Positions 17,943 through 26,669 of a stretch of DNA of 64,000 bases are shown one piece after another. Below the pieces are notes generated by a model, which worked only from the letters and a program-made list of their open reading frames with translations, was not told the DNA's origin and ran no database searches. The first letter of the stretch is position 1. Each line of letters begins with the position of its first letter. Where the stretch lies: positions 827,211 to 891,210 of the forward strand of contig NZ_AQXH01000001.1 of NCBI RefSeq assembly GCF_000375465.1, given 5' to 3'. Made by a program: the position numbers and the translations under genes. This DNA is from Balneola vulgaris DSM 17893. Lineage in GTDB: Bacteria; Bacteroidota; Rhodothermia; Balneolales; Balneolaceae.

Positions 17943-17989
17943 AACAGAAGGGCTAAATTAAAGTTATTTGCTTAAATATTCAATCTATT

Positions 17990-18021
17990 GTTGAATAATG
18001 TTTGGCGAACCCTTAATTTTG
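17990..18021 (+). promoter_or_regulatory. predicted rpsT-gpmI promoter (GTTG-N20-TAATTTTG)
   Basis: A perfect -7 element TAATTTTG at 18014-18021 is preceded by TTG at 17991-17993 with exactly 20 nt between. The rpsT start follows 38 nt later. This is the clearest example of the housekeeping promoter type in the window. Confidence 0.8.
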
Positions 18022-18059
18022 GCAACTAAAAATTTTTCCATTAAACACGACTATAAGTC

Positions 18060-18311
18060 ATGCCACAAACTAAACAAGCGATCAAACGTGTTCGACAAGC
18101 AGAGAAGAGAAAGCTTCACAACCGTACTCGTAAGTCAAAAATGAGAACTTTAATCAAAAGCGTTTTTGAGTCTACGGATAAAACTCAGGCTGAAAAACTC
18201 TTAAAAGATGCTATTTCTTACATTGATAGAATGAGTGTAAAGGGTATTGTTCACCCAAACAACGCTGCTCGTAAAAAAGCTCGTCTTACAAAGCACGTAA
18301 ACAACTTATAA
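18060..18311 (+). CDS. rpsT: 30S ribosomal protein S20
   Basis: This 83-residue, very basic protein has the S20 pattern. It opens with AIKRVRQAEKRKLHNRTRKSKMRT, continues with a middle helix pair, and ends with GIVHPNNAARKKARLTKHVN, the conserved C-terminal helix. S20 binds the 5-prime and 3-prime minor domains of 16S rRNA. The gene is preceded by a strong promoter and followed after 11 nt by gpmI, so the two are probably cotranscribed. Confidence 0.97.
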   Translation: MPQTKQAIKRVRQAEKRKLHNRTRKSKMRTLIKSVFESTDKTQAEKLLKDAISYIDRMSVKGIVHPNNAARKKARLTKHVNNL

Positions 18312-18322
18312 GATCTTTTTGA

Positions 18323-19843
18323 ATGGCCAACTCTCAATCTAAAGCACTTCTTGTAATTTTAGATGGGTTTGGGTTGGCCGAAGATCCATCCGTTAGCGCG
18401 ATTCATCACGCTAACACCCCTTTCATCGACCACCTCTTTGCAAGCTATCCGAACGCACACCTTTCGGCTAGTGGAGATCATGTTGGATTACCCGACGGTC
18501 AGTTTGGAAACTCAGAAGTAGGTCACCTTAATATTGGTGCTGGGAGAATTGTGCGCCAAGCACTCTCTCGCATTAACCATTCTATTGAGGAAGGCGACTT
18601 CAACCAAAACGAAACCCTCGTTCAAGCAATTCAGAGTGCGAAGGCCAAAGGTAAGATCCATATCATGGGTCTTTTCTCGGATGGTGGCGTTCATAGCCAC
18701 AACGAGCACCTCTTCGCATTACTCAAGCTATGCAAACAGCATAAGCTTCCACAGGTATATGTACATGCCTTCACAGATGGGCGCGATACTTCCCCAAAAG
18801 GTGGCATTCATTATGCGCGCGACTTCGAACAAGAAGCACAAAACATTGGGTGTGGAACGCTCGCTTCTGTGATCGGTCGCTACTTCGCTATGGATCGTGA
18901 CAACCGTTGGGAGCGCATCGAAAAAGCATACAACCTGTTGGTGCATGGCAAAGGCGCTGCATTCGATAGCGCTGAAGAAGCATTCCAAGCCAGTTACAAG
19001 GATGGGAAAACAGACGAGTTTATAGAACCTATTCTTTTAGACGATTCTCCAGCGTCTCGCATTGAAGCCGGTGATACCGTAATCTTCTACAACATACGTG
19101 GGGACCGAGCTCGAGAGATATCACGTGCGCTCACCGATTCAGAATTCTCGGAATTTGAGACCAAAGCTCTGGATTTGAATTATGTTTCATTCACCTCTTA
19201 CGATGAGACTTTCACGCACATTCCGGTAGCCTTCCCTCCCCTTGAGTTGGAAAATACTTTGGGTGAATGGGTAAGTAAACAAGGGAAAAAGCAGTTTCGC
19301 ATAGCTGAAACCGAAAAGTATCCACACGTTACCTATTTCTTTAACGGCGGCATTGAAGTGCCGAATGAAGGCGAAGATCGATTGGTGATACCAAGCCCCA
19401 AAGTTGCTACTTACGATATGCAACCTGAAATGAGCGCGGAGGAAGTAGCCACCGAATTATGTAAGCGACTGGCATCCGAAGCTTACGATTTAGCCATTTT
19501 AAACTTTGCCAATCCCGATATGGTGGGCCACACGGGCGATATGCAAGCCGCCATCAAAGCGGTAGAAGCCGTTGACGCCCAACTAAAGCGTGTGATTACC
19601 ACGGCCAATGAACACGGGTACACCAGCTTAATAATCGCAGATCACGGCAATGCCGATCAAATGATTAAGAAAGACGGCAGCCCCCATACCGCGCACACCA
19701 CCGCTCTGGTTCCATCCATTTTAGTGAACCATTCTGAAGACGTACCACTACAAACAGGCATCTTAGCCGATGTAGCCCCTACCCTTTTAAAAATAATGGG
19801 ACTTCAGAAACCTGCCGAAATGACCGGTAACTCTCTATATTAA
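18323..19843 (+). CDS. gpmI: 2,3-bisphosphoglycerate-independent phosphoglycerate mutase
   Basis: This 506-residue enzyme has the usual iPGM length and belongs to the alkaline-phosphatase fold. Asp14 lies in LVILDGFGLA, and the phosphorylated catalytic Ser64 lies in GNSEVGHLNIGAGR. The metal-binding histidine/aspartate sets are DGRDTSPKGG, NFANPDMVGHTG and IADHGNADQM. It interconverts 3- and 2-phosphoglycerate in glycolysis and gluconeogenesis using manganese. Translation starts 11 nt after rpsT. Confidence 0.97.
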   Translation: MANSQSKALLVILDGFGLAEDPSVSAIHHANTPFIDHLFASYPNAHLSASGDHVGLPDGQFGNSEVGHLNIGAGRIVRQALSRINHSIEEGDFNQNETLVQAIQSAKAKGKIHIMGLFSDGGVHSHNEHLFALLKLCKQHKLPQVYVHAFTDGRDTSPKGGIHYARDFEQEAQNIGCGTLASVIGRYFAMDRDNRWERIEKAYNLLVHGKGAAFDSAEEAFQASYKDGKTDEFIEPILLDDSPASRIEAGDTVIFYNIRGDRAREISRALTDSEFSEFETKALDLNYVSFTSYDETFTHIPVAFPPLELENTLGEWVSKQGKKQFRIAETEKYPHVTYFFNGGIEVPNEGEDRLVIPSPKVATYDMQPEMSAEEVATELCKRLASEAYDLAILNFANPDMVGHTGDMQAAIKAVEAVDAQLKRVITTANEHGYTSLIIADHGNADQMIKKDGSPHTAHTTALVPSILVNHSEDVPLQTGILADVAPTLLKIMGLQKPAEMTGNSLY

Positions 19844-19863
19844 TTTTTTCCAAGGGCATTTTG

Positions 19864-19895
19864 TTTGCAATTAGGAGTGCCGGCTACTACATTCG
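19864..19895 (+). promoter_or_regulatory. predicted clpC promoter (TTTG-N20-TACATTCG)
   Basis: TTTG at 19864-19867 is followed after exactly 20 nt by TACATTCG at 19888-19895, one mismatch from TAnnTTTG. It leaves a leader of about 90 nt before clpC. Confidence 0.6.
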
Positions 19896-19988
19896 AAAAA
19901 GAATGAACTAAAGTCATGTCAGGCTCGTTTTTTGCAATGCACTGAACGACGAAATGAAAGCTAATTATCATAGAAAGGACTTACCATC

Positions 19989-22565
19989 ATGGAGGGTAAT
20001 TTTTCAAGTAAAGTAAGAGATGTAATCCAATTCAGTAGAGAAGAAGCGCTGCGATTAGGACACGATTACATCGGAACTGAACATTTAATACTAGGCATTG
20101 TTCGCTTAGGCGATGGTGTGGCTATCCGAATTTTAAAAAATTTAGACTGCGACCTCTTTAAGCTCAAAAAGACGATTGAAGACACAGTGCGTGGCACGGG
20201 CGGCTCGGTTACCGTAGGTAATATCCCTCTCACAAAACAAGCTGAAAAAGTTTTACGCATCACCTATTTAGAAGCCAAGCTTTATAAAAGTGATACCATT
20301 GGCACCGAACATCTCCTACTCTCTTTACTTCGAGACGACGAGAATATTGCCGCCCAGATTCTTCAACAGTTTAATGTATCGTACGACTCTGTGCGTGAAG
20401 AACTAGACTTGATTATTTCAGGTCGTACCCGCGAGGAATCCGATGATTCCTCCTCTCTATCTGCAAGTGCATCACCAAAAGGCGCCTCTGGTTCAGGATC
20501 AGGAAGCGCGAGGGAGAAGAAAATGGAAAAATCAAAAACACCTGTTTTAGATAACTTCGGTCGTGATTTAACCTCCATGGCCGAGGAAGGGAAACTAGAT
20601 CCTATTATCGGAAGAGATAAAGAAATTGAACGAGTGGCTCAGGTATTGAGTCGCCGAAAGAAGAACAATCCAGTTCTTATTGGAGAGCCAGGAGTGGGTA
20701 AAACGGCTATCGCCGAAGGCCTTGCCGATCGTATTGTTCAGCGCAAGGTATCGCGAGTACTCTATGATAAGCGTGTGATCGCGCTCGATCTAGCCGCACT
20801 GGTTGCGGGTACTAAGTACCGGGGACAGTTCGAAGAACGTATGAAAGCCGTGATGACTGAGCTGGAGAAAACAGACAATGTGATTCTGTTTATTGATGAG
20901 CTTCACACCATTGTGGGTGCAGGTGGAGCCAGTGGTTCCCTAGATGCATCAAATATGTTGAAGCCGGCTCTTGCACGTGGCGATATCCAAGCCATCGGTG
21001 CTACTACACTGAACGAGTACAGGCAGTTCATCGAAAAAGACGGTGCTTTAGAGCGTCGTTTCCAGAAGATCATGGTAGATCCTACCTCGCCTGAAGAAAC
21101 GGTGGAGATCCTAAAACAAATTAAACCAAAGTATGAGAAGCATCACGGAGTACGCTATACCGATGAAGCGCTTGACGCCTGTGTATCTCTTACCGACCGC
21201 TATGTAACCGATCACTTTCTACCAGATAAAGCCATTGATGCTTTAGATGAAGCCGGTGCTCGCGTTCACCTTTCTAATATCACCGTTCCAAAGCATATCA
21301 TTGAATTGGAAGAGAATATTGAAAAGACCAGTGTTGAAAAGAACACCATGGTGAAGAAACAACGCTTTGAAGAAGCCGCTCGCCTGCGTGACACTGAAAA
21401 GCGTTTAATAGAAGATTTAGAAATCGCTCAAAAAGAGTGGGAAAAAGAAGCTGCTAATATCTTATTCGATGTTGAAGAAGACGATGTAGCCTCTGTAATC
21501 GCTATGATGAGCGGTGTTCCGGTGAACAAAATCAGCCAGAATGAAGGGCAGAAACTTCTGAAAATGAAGGAAAGCCTAGCCGGTAAAGTAATTGGCCAAG
21601 ACGAAGCCATAGTGAAGTTAACCAAAGCCATACAACGTACTCGTGCTGGATTAAAAGATCCATCACGCCCAATTGGTTCGTTCATTTTCCTAGGACCTAC
21701 AGGAGTGGGTAAAACGGAAATGGCGAAAGTGCTAGCTAAATATCTATTCGACAAAGATGACGCCCTCATCCGTGTTGATATGAGTGAGTACATGGAGAAA
21801 TTCTCTGTATCTCGTTTAGTGGGAGCGCCTCCGGGGTATGTTGGATATGAAGAAGGTGGCATCTTAACTGAAAAAGTTCGTCGCAAGCCTTACAGTGTTG
21901 TACTTCTGGATGAAATCGAGAAAGCACACCCAGATGTATTCAACATTCTATTACAAGTATTAGACGACGGTATCCTCACCGACAGCCTTGGCCGTAAGGT
22001 GGATTTCCGTAATACCATCATTATTATGACCTCGAATATTGGGGCCCGTGATATCCGAAATCTTGGTAAAGGCATTGGCTTTGCAGGACCTGAAGATGGT
22101 AGCTTCGATTACGCAAAAATGAAATCGACCATTCAGGATGCGTTGAAGAAAGTATTCAATCCAGAATTCTTAAATAGAATTGACGATGTAATCACCTTCA
22201 AGCCTCTTGACAAAAAAGACATCTATCAGATTATCGATATCATTTGTGATGAGCTCTTTACACGTATCAAGAACATTGGCTTTAACATTGAGATCACTAA
22301 AGGAGCTAAGGAGTTCATAACCGATAAAGGCTATGATCCTAAATACGGAGCTCGACCTCTAAAAAGAGCCATTCAGAAGTATGTGGAAGACCCCCTTGCG
22401 GAAGAATTGCTGGAGAGTAAAAAAGAGGAAGGTTCTACGGTTAAGATCAAAATGAATAAATCCAGAGATGGGTTGAAGTTTGATTGGACCAAACCTGATC
22501 CCAAAGAAGTAAGTAGCGAGGCCTCTAAAGAAGAAGACACTTCTGAAGAAGCTAAAGAAGCTTAA
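19989..22565 (+). CDS. clpC: ATP-dependent Clp protease ATP-binding subunit ClpC
   Basis: This 858-residue Hsp100 unfoldase has domains in the ClpC order. Two N-terminal Clp repeats come first ([14 protein letters not shown] and [14 protein letters not shown]). The first AAA+ module has Walker A GEPGVGKT near residue 232. A UVR-type coiled segment ([20 protein letters not shown]) follows, then a second AAA+ module with GPTGVGKT near residue 569, and a basic and acidic tail. The UVR segment separates ClpC from ClpA and ClpB. ClpC feeds substrates to ClpP, which is not in the window. It has its own promoter and ends at an intrinsic terminator that marks the left edge of the accessory island. 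Confidence 0.95.
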   Translation: MEGNFSSKVRDVIQFSREEALRLGHDYIGTEHLILGIVRLGDGVAIRILKNLDCDLFKLKKTIEDTVRGTGGSVTVGNIPLTKQAEKVLRITYLEAKLYKSDTIGTEHLLLSLLRDDENIAAQILQQFNVSYDSVREELDLIISGRTREESDDSSSLSASASPKGASGSGSGSAREKKMEKSKTPVLDNFGRDLTSMAEEGKLDPIIGRDKEIERVAQVLSRRKKNNPVLIGEPGVGKTAIAEGLADRIVQRKVSRVLYDKRVIALDLAALVAGTKYRGQFEERMKAVMTELEKTDNVILFIDELHTIVGAGGASGSLDASNMLKPALARGDIQAIGATTLNEYRQFIEKDGALERRFQKIMVDPTSPEETVEILKQIKPKYEKHHGVRYTDEALDACVSLTDRYVTDHFLPDKAIDALDEAGARVHLSNITVPKHIIELEENIEKTSVEKNTMVKKQRFEEAARLRDTEKRLIEDLEIAQKEWEKEAANILFDVEEDDVASVIAMMSGVPVNKISQNEGQKLLKMKESLAGKVIGQDEAIVKLTKAIQRTRAGLKDPSRPIGSFIFLGPTGVGKTEMAKVLAKYLFDKDDALIRVDMSEYMEKFSVSRLVGAPPGYVGYEEGGILTEKVRRKPYSVVLLDEIEKAHPDVFNILLQVLDDGILTDSLGRKVDFRNTIIIMTSNIGARDIRNLGKGIGFAGPEDGSFDYAKMKSTIQDALKKVFNPEFLNRIDDVITFKPLDKKDIYQIIDIICDELFTRIKNIGFNIEITKGAKEFITDKGYDPKYGARPLKRAIQKYVEDPLAEELLESKKEEGSTVKIKMNKSRDGLKFDWTKPDPKEVSSEASKEEDTSEEAKEA

Positions 22566-22593
22566 TCCCCCCTTTACTTAGGTAGAAACTACA

Positions 22594-22624
22594 AAAGCCC
22601 GGCTCATAGAGTCGGGCTTTTTTT
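22594..22624 (+). terminator. intrinsic terminator of clpC
   Basis: The stem AAAGCCCGGCTC / GAGTCGGGCTTT (one G-U pair, three-base loop) is followed by a T run. A nearly identical terminator occurs at 32423-32454. Confidence 0.9.
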
Positions 22625-22668
22625 GTGTGTGAAAATGAAAAACCTTCACACCCTTTGCTGTTTTTTAC

Positions 22669-22778
22669 TTTGATATTGATTCAATTTTATTCACTTTAGC
22701 CCTTTCTCTATGATTTATAGAGAATGCAAAACTTAAATATGAATCTGGGATAACATGAACTCAGTTCAGCATATTCCC
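22669..22778 (+). promoter_or_regulatory. island promoter and structured leader, copy 1 (upstream of the CBASS operon)
   Basis: TTTG at 22669-22672 and TCACTTTA at 22691-22698 are separated by exactly 18 nt. A perfect stem CTCTAT/ATAGAG (22706-22722) follows at or just after the expected transcription start. A second imperfect stem, GGGA...TGAA / TTCA...TCCC, lies at 22747-22778. Parts of this leader (GGGATAACATGAACTC and GTTGATGGCAATG) resemble the B leaders further right. The cdnE start follows at 22809. The motif is not the housekeeping consensus, so promoter function is inferred from its recurrence. Confidence 0.55.
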
Positions 22779-22808
22779 ATGTTGATGGCAATGTAAAACA
22801 ACACTCAG

Positions 22809-23837
22809 ATGATAAATGATTACTCAAAAAGACTAGAACAGCTTCGAAGAAGAAGAACTGATGAGAGGATTGAAAAATCAATTCTTAGCGAATCCTTCAG
22901 GAAATCTGAATTAGGGGAAAGTATCAAGTATGCTTTGGAATCTATGAAGGAAATTGACCCTGATTACACAAAGAACACATATGTAGCTAGTGAGAAGGTA
23001 TCTGAAAACATTAGAAAAGGACTTGAAAAAGTTCCAATCGATATAGAGTTCAGAAACCAGGGTTCAGTAGAAACTAATACTCACATAAAATTGCACAGTG
23101 ATATTGACCTACTTGTAATACTAAAGACTTTCGAAACATTAGAAAGACCACAAGAACCTTCGAGTCCTTATCAAGGAGACCCACTTCAAGACCTGAAACA
23201 GTTGCGGAGTGAAACTTACCGAGTACTTGACTCAGTGTACGATACAGTTGACAATTCTAATGCTAAAGCAATAAAAGTATTTCCGACCAATCCAAAAAGA
23301 ATGGTTGACGTAGTTTCTGCTAATTGGTTCAACTCAAATGAATATGCCACAAATGGGAGAAACGAGCTATATAGGGGAATCAATATTTACAACAAGGATG
23401 AACACTCAAGAAGTAGAGACTTTCCATTTCTTCATATTGAAAGAGTAAACAATAAGGAACCAATGACCAATGGGGGATTTAAAAAACTCGTCAGATTATT
23501 AAAGACGCTAAAAGTTGATGCGGATGTTAAAATTAAGCTAAACAGTTTTGAAATCACTTGTGCACTTTATGACATACGTAACGAAAAGCTAAATTTGCCT
23601 GAAGTTAATCAACTTCTGCTTCTGCCAGTTGCAAGTGAGCAACTGAATAAGCTCATAATAAATGATGCATACAGACATTCTCTAAAGTCTCCCAATGGAA
23701 AAGAAAGTGCTTTTCCAAGTGACACTAAAGTCATTGAACTAAAAAAATTAAAGAGAGAAGTTGATGACCTAATGACTGACATAAAAAGCGACCTCGAAAC
23801 CAAGTATTTGTCAATTAATGAATCAATTAACTACTAA
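22809..23837 (+). CDS. cdnE: CD-NTase (CdnE-like) cyclic dinucleotide synthase of a CBASS system
   Basis: This 342-residue protein has the nucleotidyltransferase signature of the cGAS/DncV-like family. Gly85-Ser86 in FRNQGSVETNTHIK is followed by the metal-binding pair Asp98 and Asp100 in HSDIDLLVIL, and by a third Asp167 in KRMVDVVSANWF. A C-terminal helical domain follows. CD-NTases make cyclic oligonucleotides when phage infection is sensed. The TIR-STING gene two nucleotides downstream strongly suggests the CdnE type known to make c-di-GMP for bacterial STING; the product is an inference. It is the first gene of a three-gene operon. It is visibly AT-richer than clpC. Confidence 0.88.
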   Translation: MINDYSKRLEQLRRRRTDERIEKSILSESFRKSELGESIKYALESMKEIDPDYTKNTYVASEKVSENIRKGLEKVPIDIEFRNQGSVETNTHIKLHSDIDLLVILKTFETLERPQEPSSPYQGDPLQDLKQLRSETYRVLDSVYDTVDNSNAKAIKVFPTNPKRMVDVVSANWFNSNEYATNGRNELYRGINIYNKDEHSRSRDFPFLHIERVNNKEPMTNGGFKKLVRLLKTLKVDADVKIKLNSFEITCALYDIRNEKLNLPEVNQLLLLPVASEQLNKLIINDAYRHSLKSPNGKESAFPSDTKVIELKKLKREVDDLMTDIKSDLETKYLSINESINY

Positions 23838-23839
23838 AC

Positions 23840-24772
23840 ATGAAACAAAGAATTTTTATTGGTAGCTCAAAAGAAGGTCTTGAAGTTGCAGAGTTTATAA
23901 AATCTGAATTGAATACCGAATTCGAATGTTCAATTTGGACAGACGATGTTTTTAAATACAATGACAGTTTCTTCGAAACATTGATCAGAGAAGCAAGTCT
24001 GTTTGACTACGGAATTTTAATCGCAACAAAAGACGACTTTACAAAATCACGCGATAACTCATTTGAAACACCTCGCGATAATGTGGTTTTCGAATTTGGT
24101 CTTTTCCTAGGTGCTATGGGAACAAATAGAGCCTTTTTGATTCAAGAGAAGGGCAGTAAATTACCTTCAGATTTATTGGGAATAACAATTCCCTCCTTTG
24201 AACGGGTAGCCGATTTAAATACGAGTGAAGAGTTAGATTCTTTCGTTTCAAGAATTACAGAAACCATAAATGAAAATTCAGAATTAGGCACATTAAGCCT
24301 TCTACCCTCAACCGCTTTGGCAATTGGATATTATAACAATTTTCTCAAGCCTTTATGCGAAGAGCTTTATACAAACGAAGAAATAGATATAAATGGTTCT
24401 AATTGTTCTGATTTTAAGGTAAAAATTGTTCTTCCTAAAAACCTTGATTCTGACATAAAGAAATACGCCCAAGTATACTTCAAGAAGAATTCGCTCAGTC
24501 AGACAAGCATTCAAACAAGAAGTAGAAATTATCCTGTCTTTGTTGTGAAAAGTGAACCAACTAATGGATGCGTAAATATTTATGACATACCAACCACTCT
24601 TGACGGCATAGATAAGGCGATTGAAATCCTTTTACGGAAAGGACACATTGGGAAAACTAGCCAGCAGAAACTTTTGGAAGAAAGGGAACTAAGAAATTTC
24701 GAATCAACATTATCGCATTTAATTGAAAGTGACGCATACACAAAAGAACTTATTGAAATAATAAAAGAATAA
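23840..24772 (+). CDS. cap12: TIR-STING CBASS effector
   Basis: This 310-residue protein has two domains. Residues 1 to about 145 are a TIR-like nucleotide-hydrolase domain of the CAP12/PCTIR type: it starts RIFIGSSKEGLEVA and contains DNVVFEFGLFLGAMGTNR, with Glu85 the likely catalytic residue. Residues from about 152 to the end match the bacterial STING cyclic-dinucleotide receptor, opening LLPSTALAIGYYNNFLKPL and carrying the ligand-pocket loop YDIPTTLDGIDKAIE. In known systems c-di-GMP makes TIR-STING form filaments that destroy NAD+ and stop cell growth. Unlike animal STING there is no membrane anchor. The operon with cdnE defines a CBASS system. Confidence 0.88.
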   Translation: MKQRIFIGSSKEGLEVAEFIKSELNTEFECSIWTDDVFKYNDSFFETLIREASLFDYGILIATKDDFTKSRDNSFETPRDNVVFEFGLFLGAMGTNRAFLIQEKGSKLPSDLLGITIPSFERVADLNTSEELDSFVSRITETINENSELGTLSLLPSTALAIGYYNNFLKPLCEELYTNEEIDINGSNCSDFKVKIVLPKNLDSDIKKYAQVYFKKNSLSQTSIQTRSRNYPVFVVKSEPTNGCVNIYDIPTTLDGIDKAIEILLRKGHIGKTSQQKLLEERELRNFESTLSHLIESDAYTKELIEIIKE

Positions 24773-24787
24773 ACACTGCCACCAACA

Positions 24788-25528
24788 ATGGGTATACAAA
24801 CCACGTTAACAATAACAGATGAACAAAAGTCGCTATTAATGACACTTTACCAACGACTCTTGGAAAAGAATTCTTTTAAAAACATCTGTACATTCTGTTG
24901 TCAATGGGGCAAAAACTACCCTTTTGAAGAAAAATCAGGTTTTTTATTCGTAGGTAAGGCAGTAAATGGATGGGTGACATCAGACACGGATGTTTTCGAG
25001 CTCTTTAATGATTCAAACCCTAATAGAATTTTTGCAAGAAAAGATCAGATGGAATGGGTACACAATTTATATGGAAACAAACACGGTTACAACACCCGTA
25101 AATCAGCGTTTTGGAGATTAATAAAAATGATTTCTGAAAGGTATTATCCAGACGATTGGTATTCGAATGTTGCATGGTCAAATTTGTATAAGATCGCTCC
25201 TTATAATGGAGGGAATCCGAATGTGAAACTTCAAACTTTTCAAAGGGAATACTGCATTGAAATTCTGAATAAAGAGATCGAAATATTTAATCCGAAATAC
25301 GTTGTGTTTCTAACGTCCGGCTGGGAAGATCCCTTTATCAAAAAATTAAATGGATTTGATAAAATGATGGAAGTTGGAAAAACGCAATGGGGGAAATACC
25401 AAACCAAGATGATTGATATTAATGGAACTTATTTTATCGTTACACATCATCCACAAGGAAAAAAAGAACTGACTCATCGAAATGTTATTATAGATCTAAT
25501 CCAAAAAACAAATGAGTACAAAAGCTAA
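24788..25528 (+). CDS. uracil-DNA-glycosylase-superfamily-like protein in the CBASS operon
   Basis: This 246-residue soluble protein has motifs in the order of the UDG fold: FLFVGKAVNGW (the usual G-x-x-P or G-x-x-N-G active-site loop), SNLYKIAPYNGGNP, PKYVVFLTSGW (the P-x-h-V-V-x-L-G strand) and FIVTHHPQGK (the H-P loop). The first motif lacks the classic acidic or Asn catalytic residue, so the activity is uncertain; it could be a glycosylase on modified bases or only a binding protein. It starts 15 nt after the TIR-STING stop and shares its AT-rich composition, so it is probably cotranscribed. I do not know this gene as a standard CBASS partner. A Cys-rich patch (CTFCCQWGK) near residue 36-44 precedes the first motif. 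Confidence 0.6.
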   Translation: MGIQTTLTITDEQKSLLMTLYQRLLEKNSFKNICTFCCQWGKNYPFEEKSGFLFVGKAVNGWVTSDTDVFELFNDSNPNRIFARKDQMEWVHNLYGNKHGYNTRKSAFWRLIKMISERYYPDDWYSNVAWSNLYKIAPYNGGNPNVKLQTFQREYCIEILNKEIEIFNPKYVVFLTSGWEDPFIKKLNGFDKMMEVGKTQWGKYQTKMIDINGTYFIVTHHPQGKKELTHRNVIIDLIQKTNEYKS

Positions 25529-25552
25529 TAAAGGTTATAGTCCATTTTCCCT

Positions 25553-25578
25553 CGTTCCCAACGTCCACGTTGGGAACG
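25553..25578. repeat. REP-like palindrome A, copy 1
   Basis: A perfect palindrome: arm CGTTCCCAACGT, spacer CC, arm ACGTTGGGAACG. It lies 24 nt after the UDG-like gene and is followed by a second small stem GAAGC-TCCT-GCTTC. Four more copies occur at 26490, 30025, 30750 and 31481. Confidence 0.9.
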
Positions 25579-25630
25579 CATGCTAGAAGCTCCTGCTTCA
25601 AACTTTTCCTATCAGCTGACAACACCTATG

Positions 25631-25694
25631 TAAGGCTTTGATGTTATATGTGAATTATTCATTTTAGCCCTGTAAATATTAGGGATATCAGGAA
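25631..25694 (+). promoter_or_regulatory. island spacer B with promoter motif, copy 2 (upstream of SnoaL + GIY-YIG)
   Basis: The block opens TAAGGCTTTGATG. TTTG at 25637-25640 is followed after 18 nt by TCATTTTA at 25659-25666, then the small stem CCCT...AGGG and GGATATCAGGAACTC. The match to copies 3 and 4 stops after GGAACTC, 26 nt before the SnoaL start. Confidence 0.6.
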
Positions 25695-25719
25695 CTCAAC
25701 TTAAATAGACGAAGGCGAA

Positions 25720-26133
25720 ATGAATAAAGAATCTTTCCTTAGGGAATTCATGACTGAAATTTGGAATAAGAAGGATTTTGACAAAATTGAGCAATATGTT
25801 CATCCTGAGTATACCATTCATCTCGACACAAATGATCCTTGGGAAGGTAAAACCTTATCTCATTCTGAATTCATAGAACGGTTGAATTTTTCATTCAACT
25901 CATTTCCTGATATGAATTTTGAAATTACATCCGCAATACCAGAAGAAAATCACGTTGCTATAACTTGGATTTTAACAGGTACAAATCTTGGAATGATCGG
26001 AGAATACCCGGCAACTAAAAAGTCTATTAATACCAAAGGGATAACTATTTATCATTTTAAGGACCATTTGATTAATGGACACACTCAAATTTTTGACAGA
26101 GTAACTGTTATGAAACAATTAGGGTTTATGTAA
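25720..26133 (+). CDS. SnoaL-like ester cyclase family protein
   Basis: This 137-residue protein has the NTF2-like cone fold of the SnoaL/ester cyclase family. Typical elements are an N-terminal helix with FMTEIWNKKDFDKIEQYVHPEY, then FNSFPDMNFEI, then VAITWILTGTNLGMIGEYPATKKSI and IYHFKDHLINGHTQIFDRVTVMKQLG. Members include polyketide cyclases and many proteins of unknown function; the substrate cannot be read from the sequence. It begins the second module of the island, right after spacer B copy 2, with the GIY-YIG gene one nucleotide downstream. It is a distant relative of the SnoaL lipoprotein at 31.8 kb. Confidence 0.75.
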   Translation: MNKESFLREFMTEIWNKKDFDKIEQYVHPEYTIHLDTNDPWEGKTLSHSEFIERLNFSFNSFPDMNFEITSAIPEENHVAITWILTGTNLGMIGEYPATKKSINTKGITIYHFKDHLINGHTQIFDRVTVMKQLGFM

Positions 26134-26134
26134 T

Positions 26135-26473
26135 ATGAGAACAAGAAAAGAGCTTAAAGAAGCTTACAAACAAGTGAAATTCCCTATGGGAGTTTTTCAA
26201 ATACGAAACATTAAAAACAATAAAGTCTTGATTGACCATAGTATTGATATGGATTCAAAATGGAATAGACATAAAATGGAACTTAAGTTCGGAAACCATA
26301 GGAATCGGAGCTTCCAAAAAGATTGGAATGAGTATGGAGAAGAAAGTTTTGTGTTTAATGTTTTATCGGAATTAAAAAGTAGAGATGAAGAAAATATAAA
26401 CTACAATAAGGAATTGGAAACTCTACAGGATATAGTTATCGAAGAGTTGAATATTGATAGTATCTACAAATAA
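26135..26473 (+). CDS. GIY-YIG nuclease family protein
   Basis: This 112-residue protein matches the short GIY-YIG family in which the first motif reads GVFQIRN and the second is reduced (KVLIDHS). It contains the conserved block NRHKMELKFGNHRNRSFQKDWNEYGEESFVFNVL: the catalytic Arg is probably in NRHK and the metal-binding Glu in GEESF. Proteins of this type are small single-domain nucleases or RNA/DNA-binding proteins of unknown role. The start lies one nucleotide after the SnoaL stop, so the two are co-transcribed. An N-terminal LKEAYKQVKFPMG segment is typical of this subfamily. Confidence 0.7.
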   Translation: MRTRKELKEAYKQVKFPMGVFQIRNIKNNKVLIDHSIDMDSKWNRHKMELKFGNHRNRSFQKDWNEYGEESFVFNVLSELKSRDEENINYNKELETLQDIVIEELNIDSIYK

Positions 26474-26489
26474 AATTAGGATTTACCCT

Positions 26490-26511
26490 CGTTCCCAATG
26501 TCCACGTTGGG
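26490..26511. repeat. REP-like palindrome A, copy 2 (3-prime arm truncated)
   Basis: CGTTCCCAATGT-CC-ACGTTGGG; the last four bases of the arm are missing. The joint sequence GTATGTTGTATAAGGCT connects it directly to spacer B copy 3. Confidence 0.85.
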
Positions 26512-26524
26512 CATGTATGTTGTA

Positions 26525-26612
26525 TAAGGCTTTGATGTTAAATGTGAATTATTCATTTTAGCCCTGTAAATAATAGGGAATAATAAACCCTGTGAGTGTT
26601 ATTCTTATGTCG
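26525..26612 (+). promoter_or_regulatory. island spacer B, copy 3 (upstream of the two-component module)
   Basis: TTTG 26531-26534, 18 nt, TCATTTTA 26553-26560, stem CCCT...AGGG, then a second potential stem GAATAA/TTATTC (26578-26604) where copy 4 has GAACTC/GTTC. A leader of about 60 nt remains before the kinase. Confidence 0.6.
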
Positions 26613-26669
26613 TTTACAATTACAAAAAGGCAATAATTCCAATAATTATTTGGTACTAACTAAACTCAT

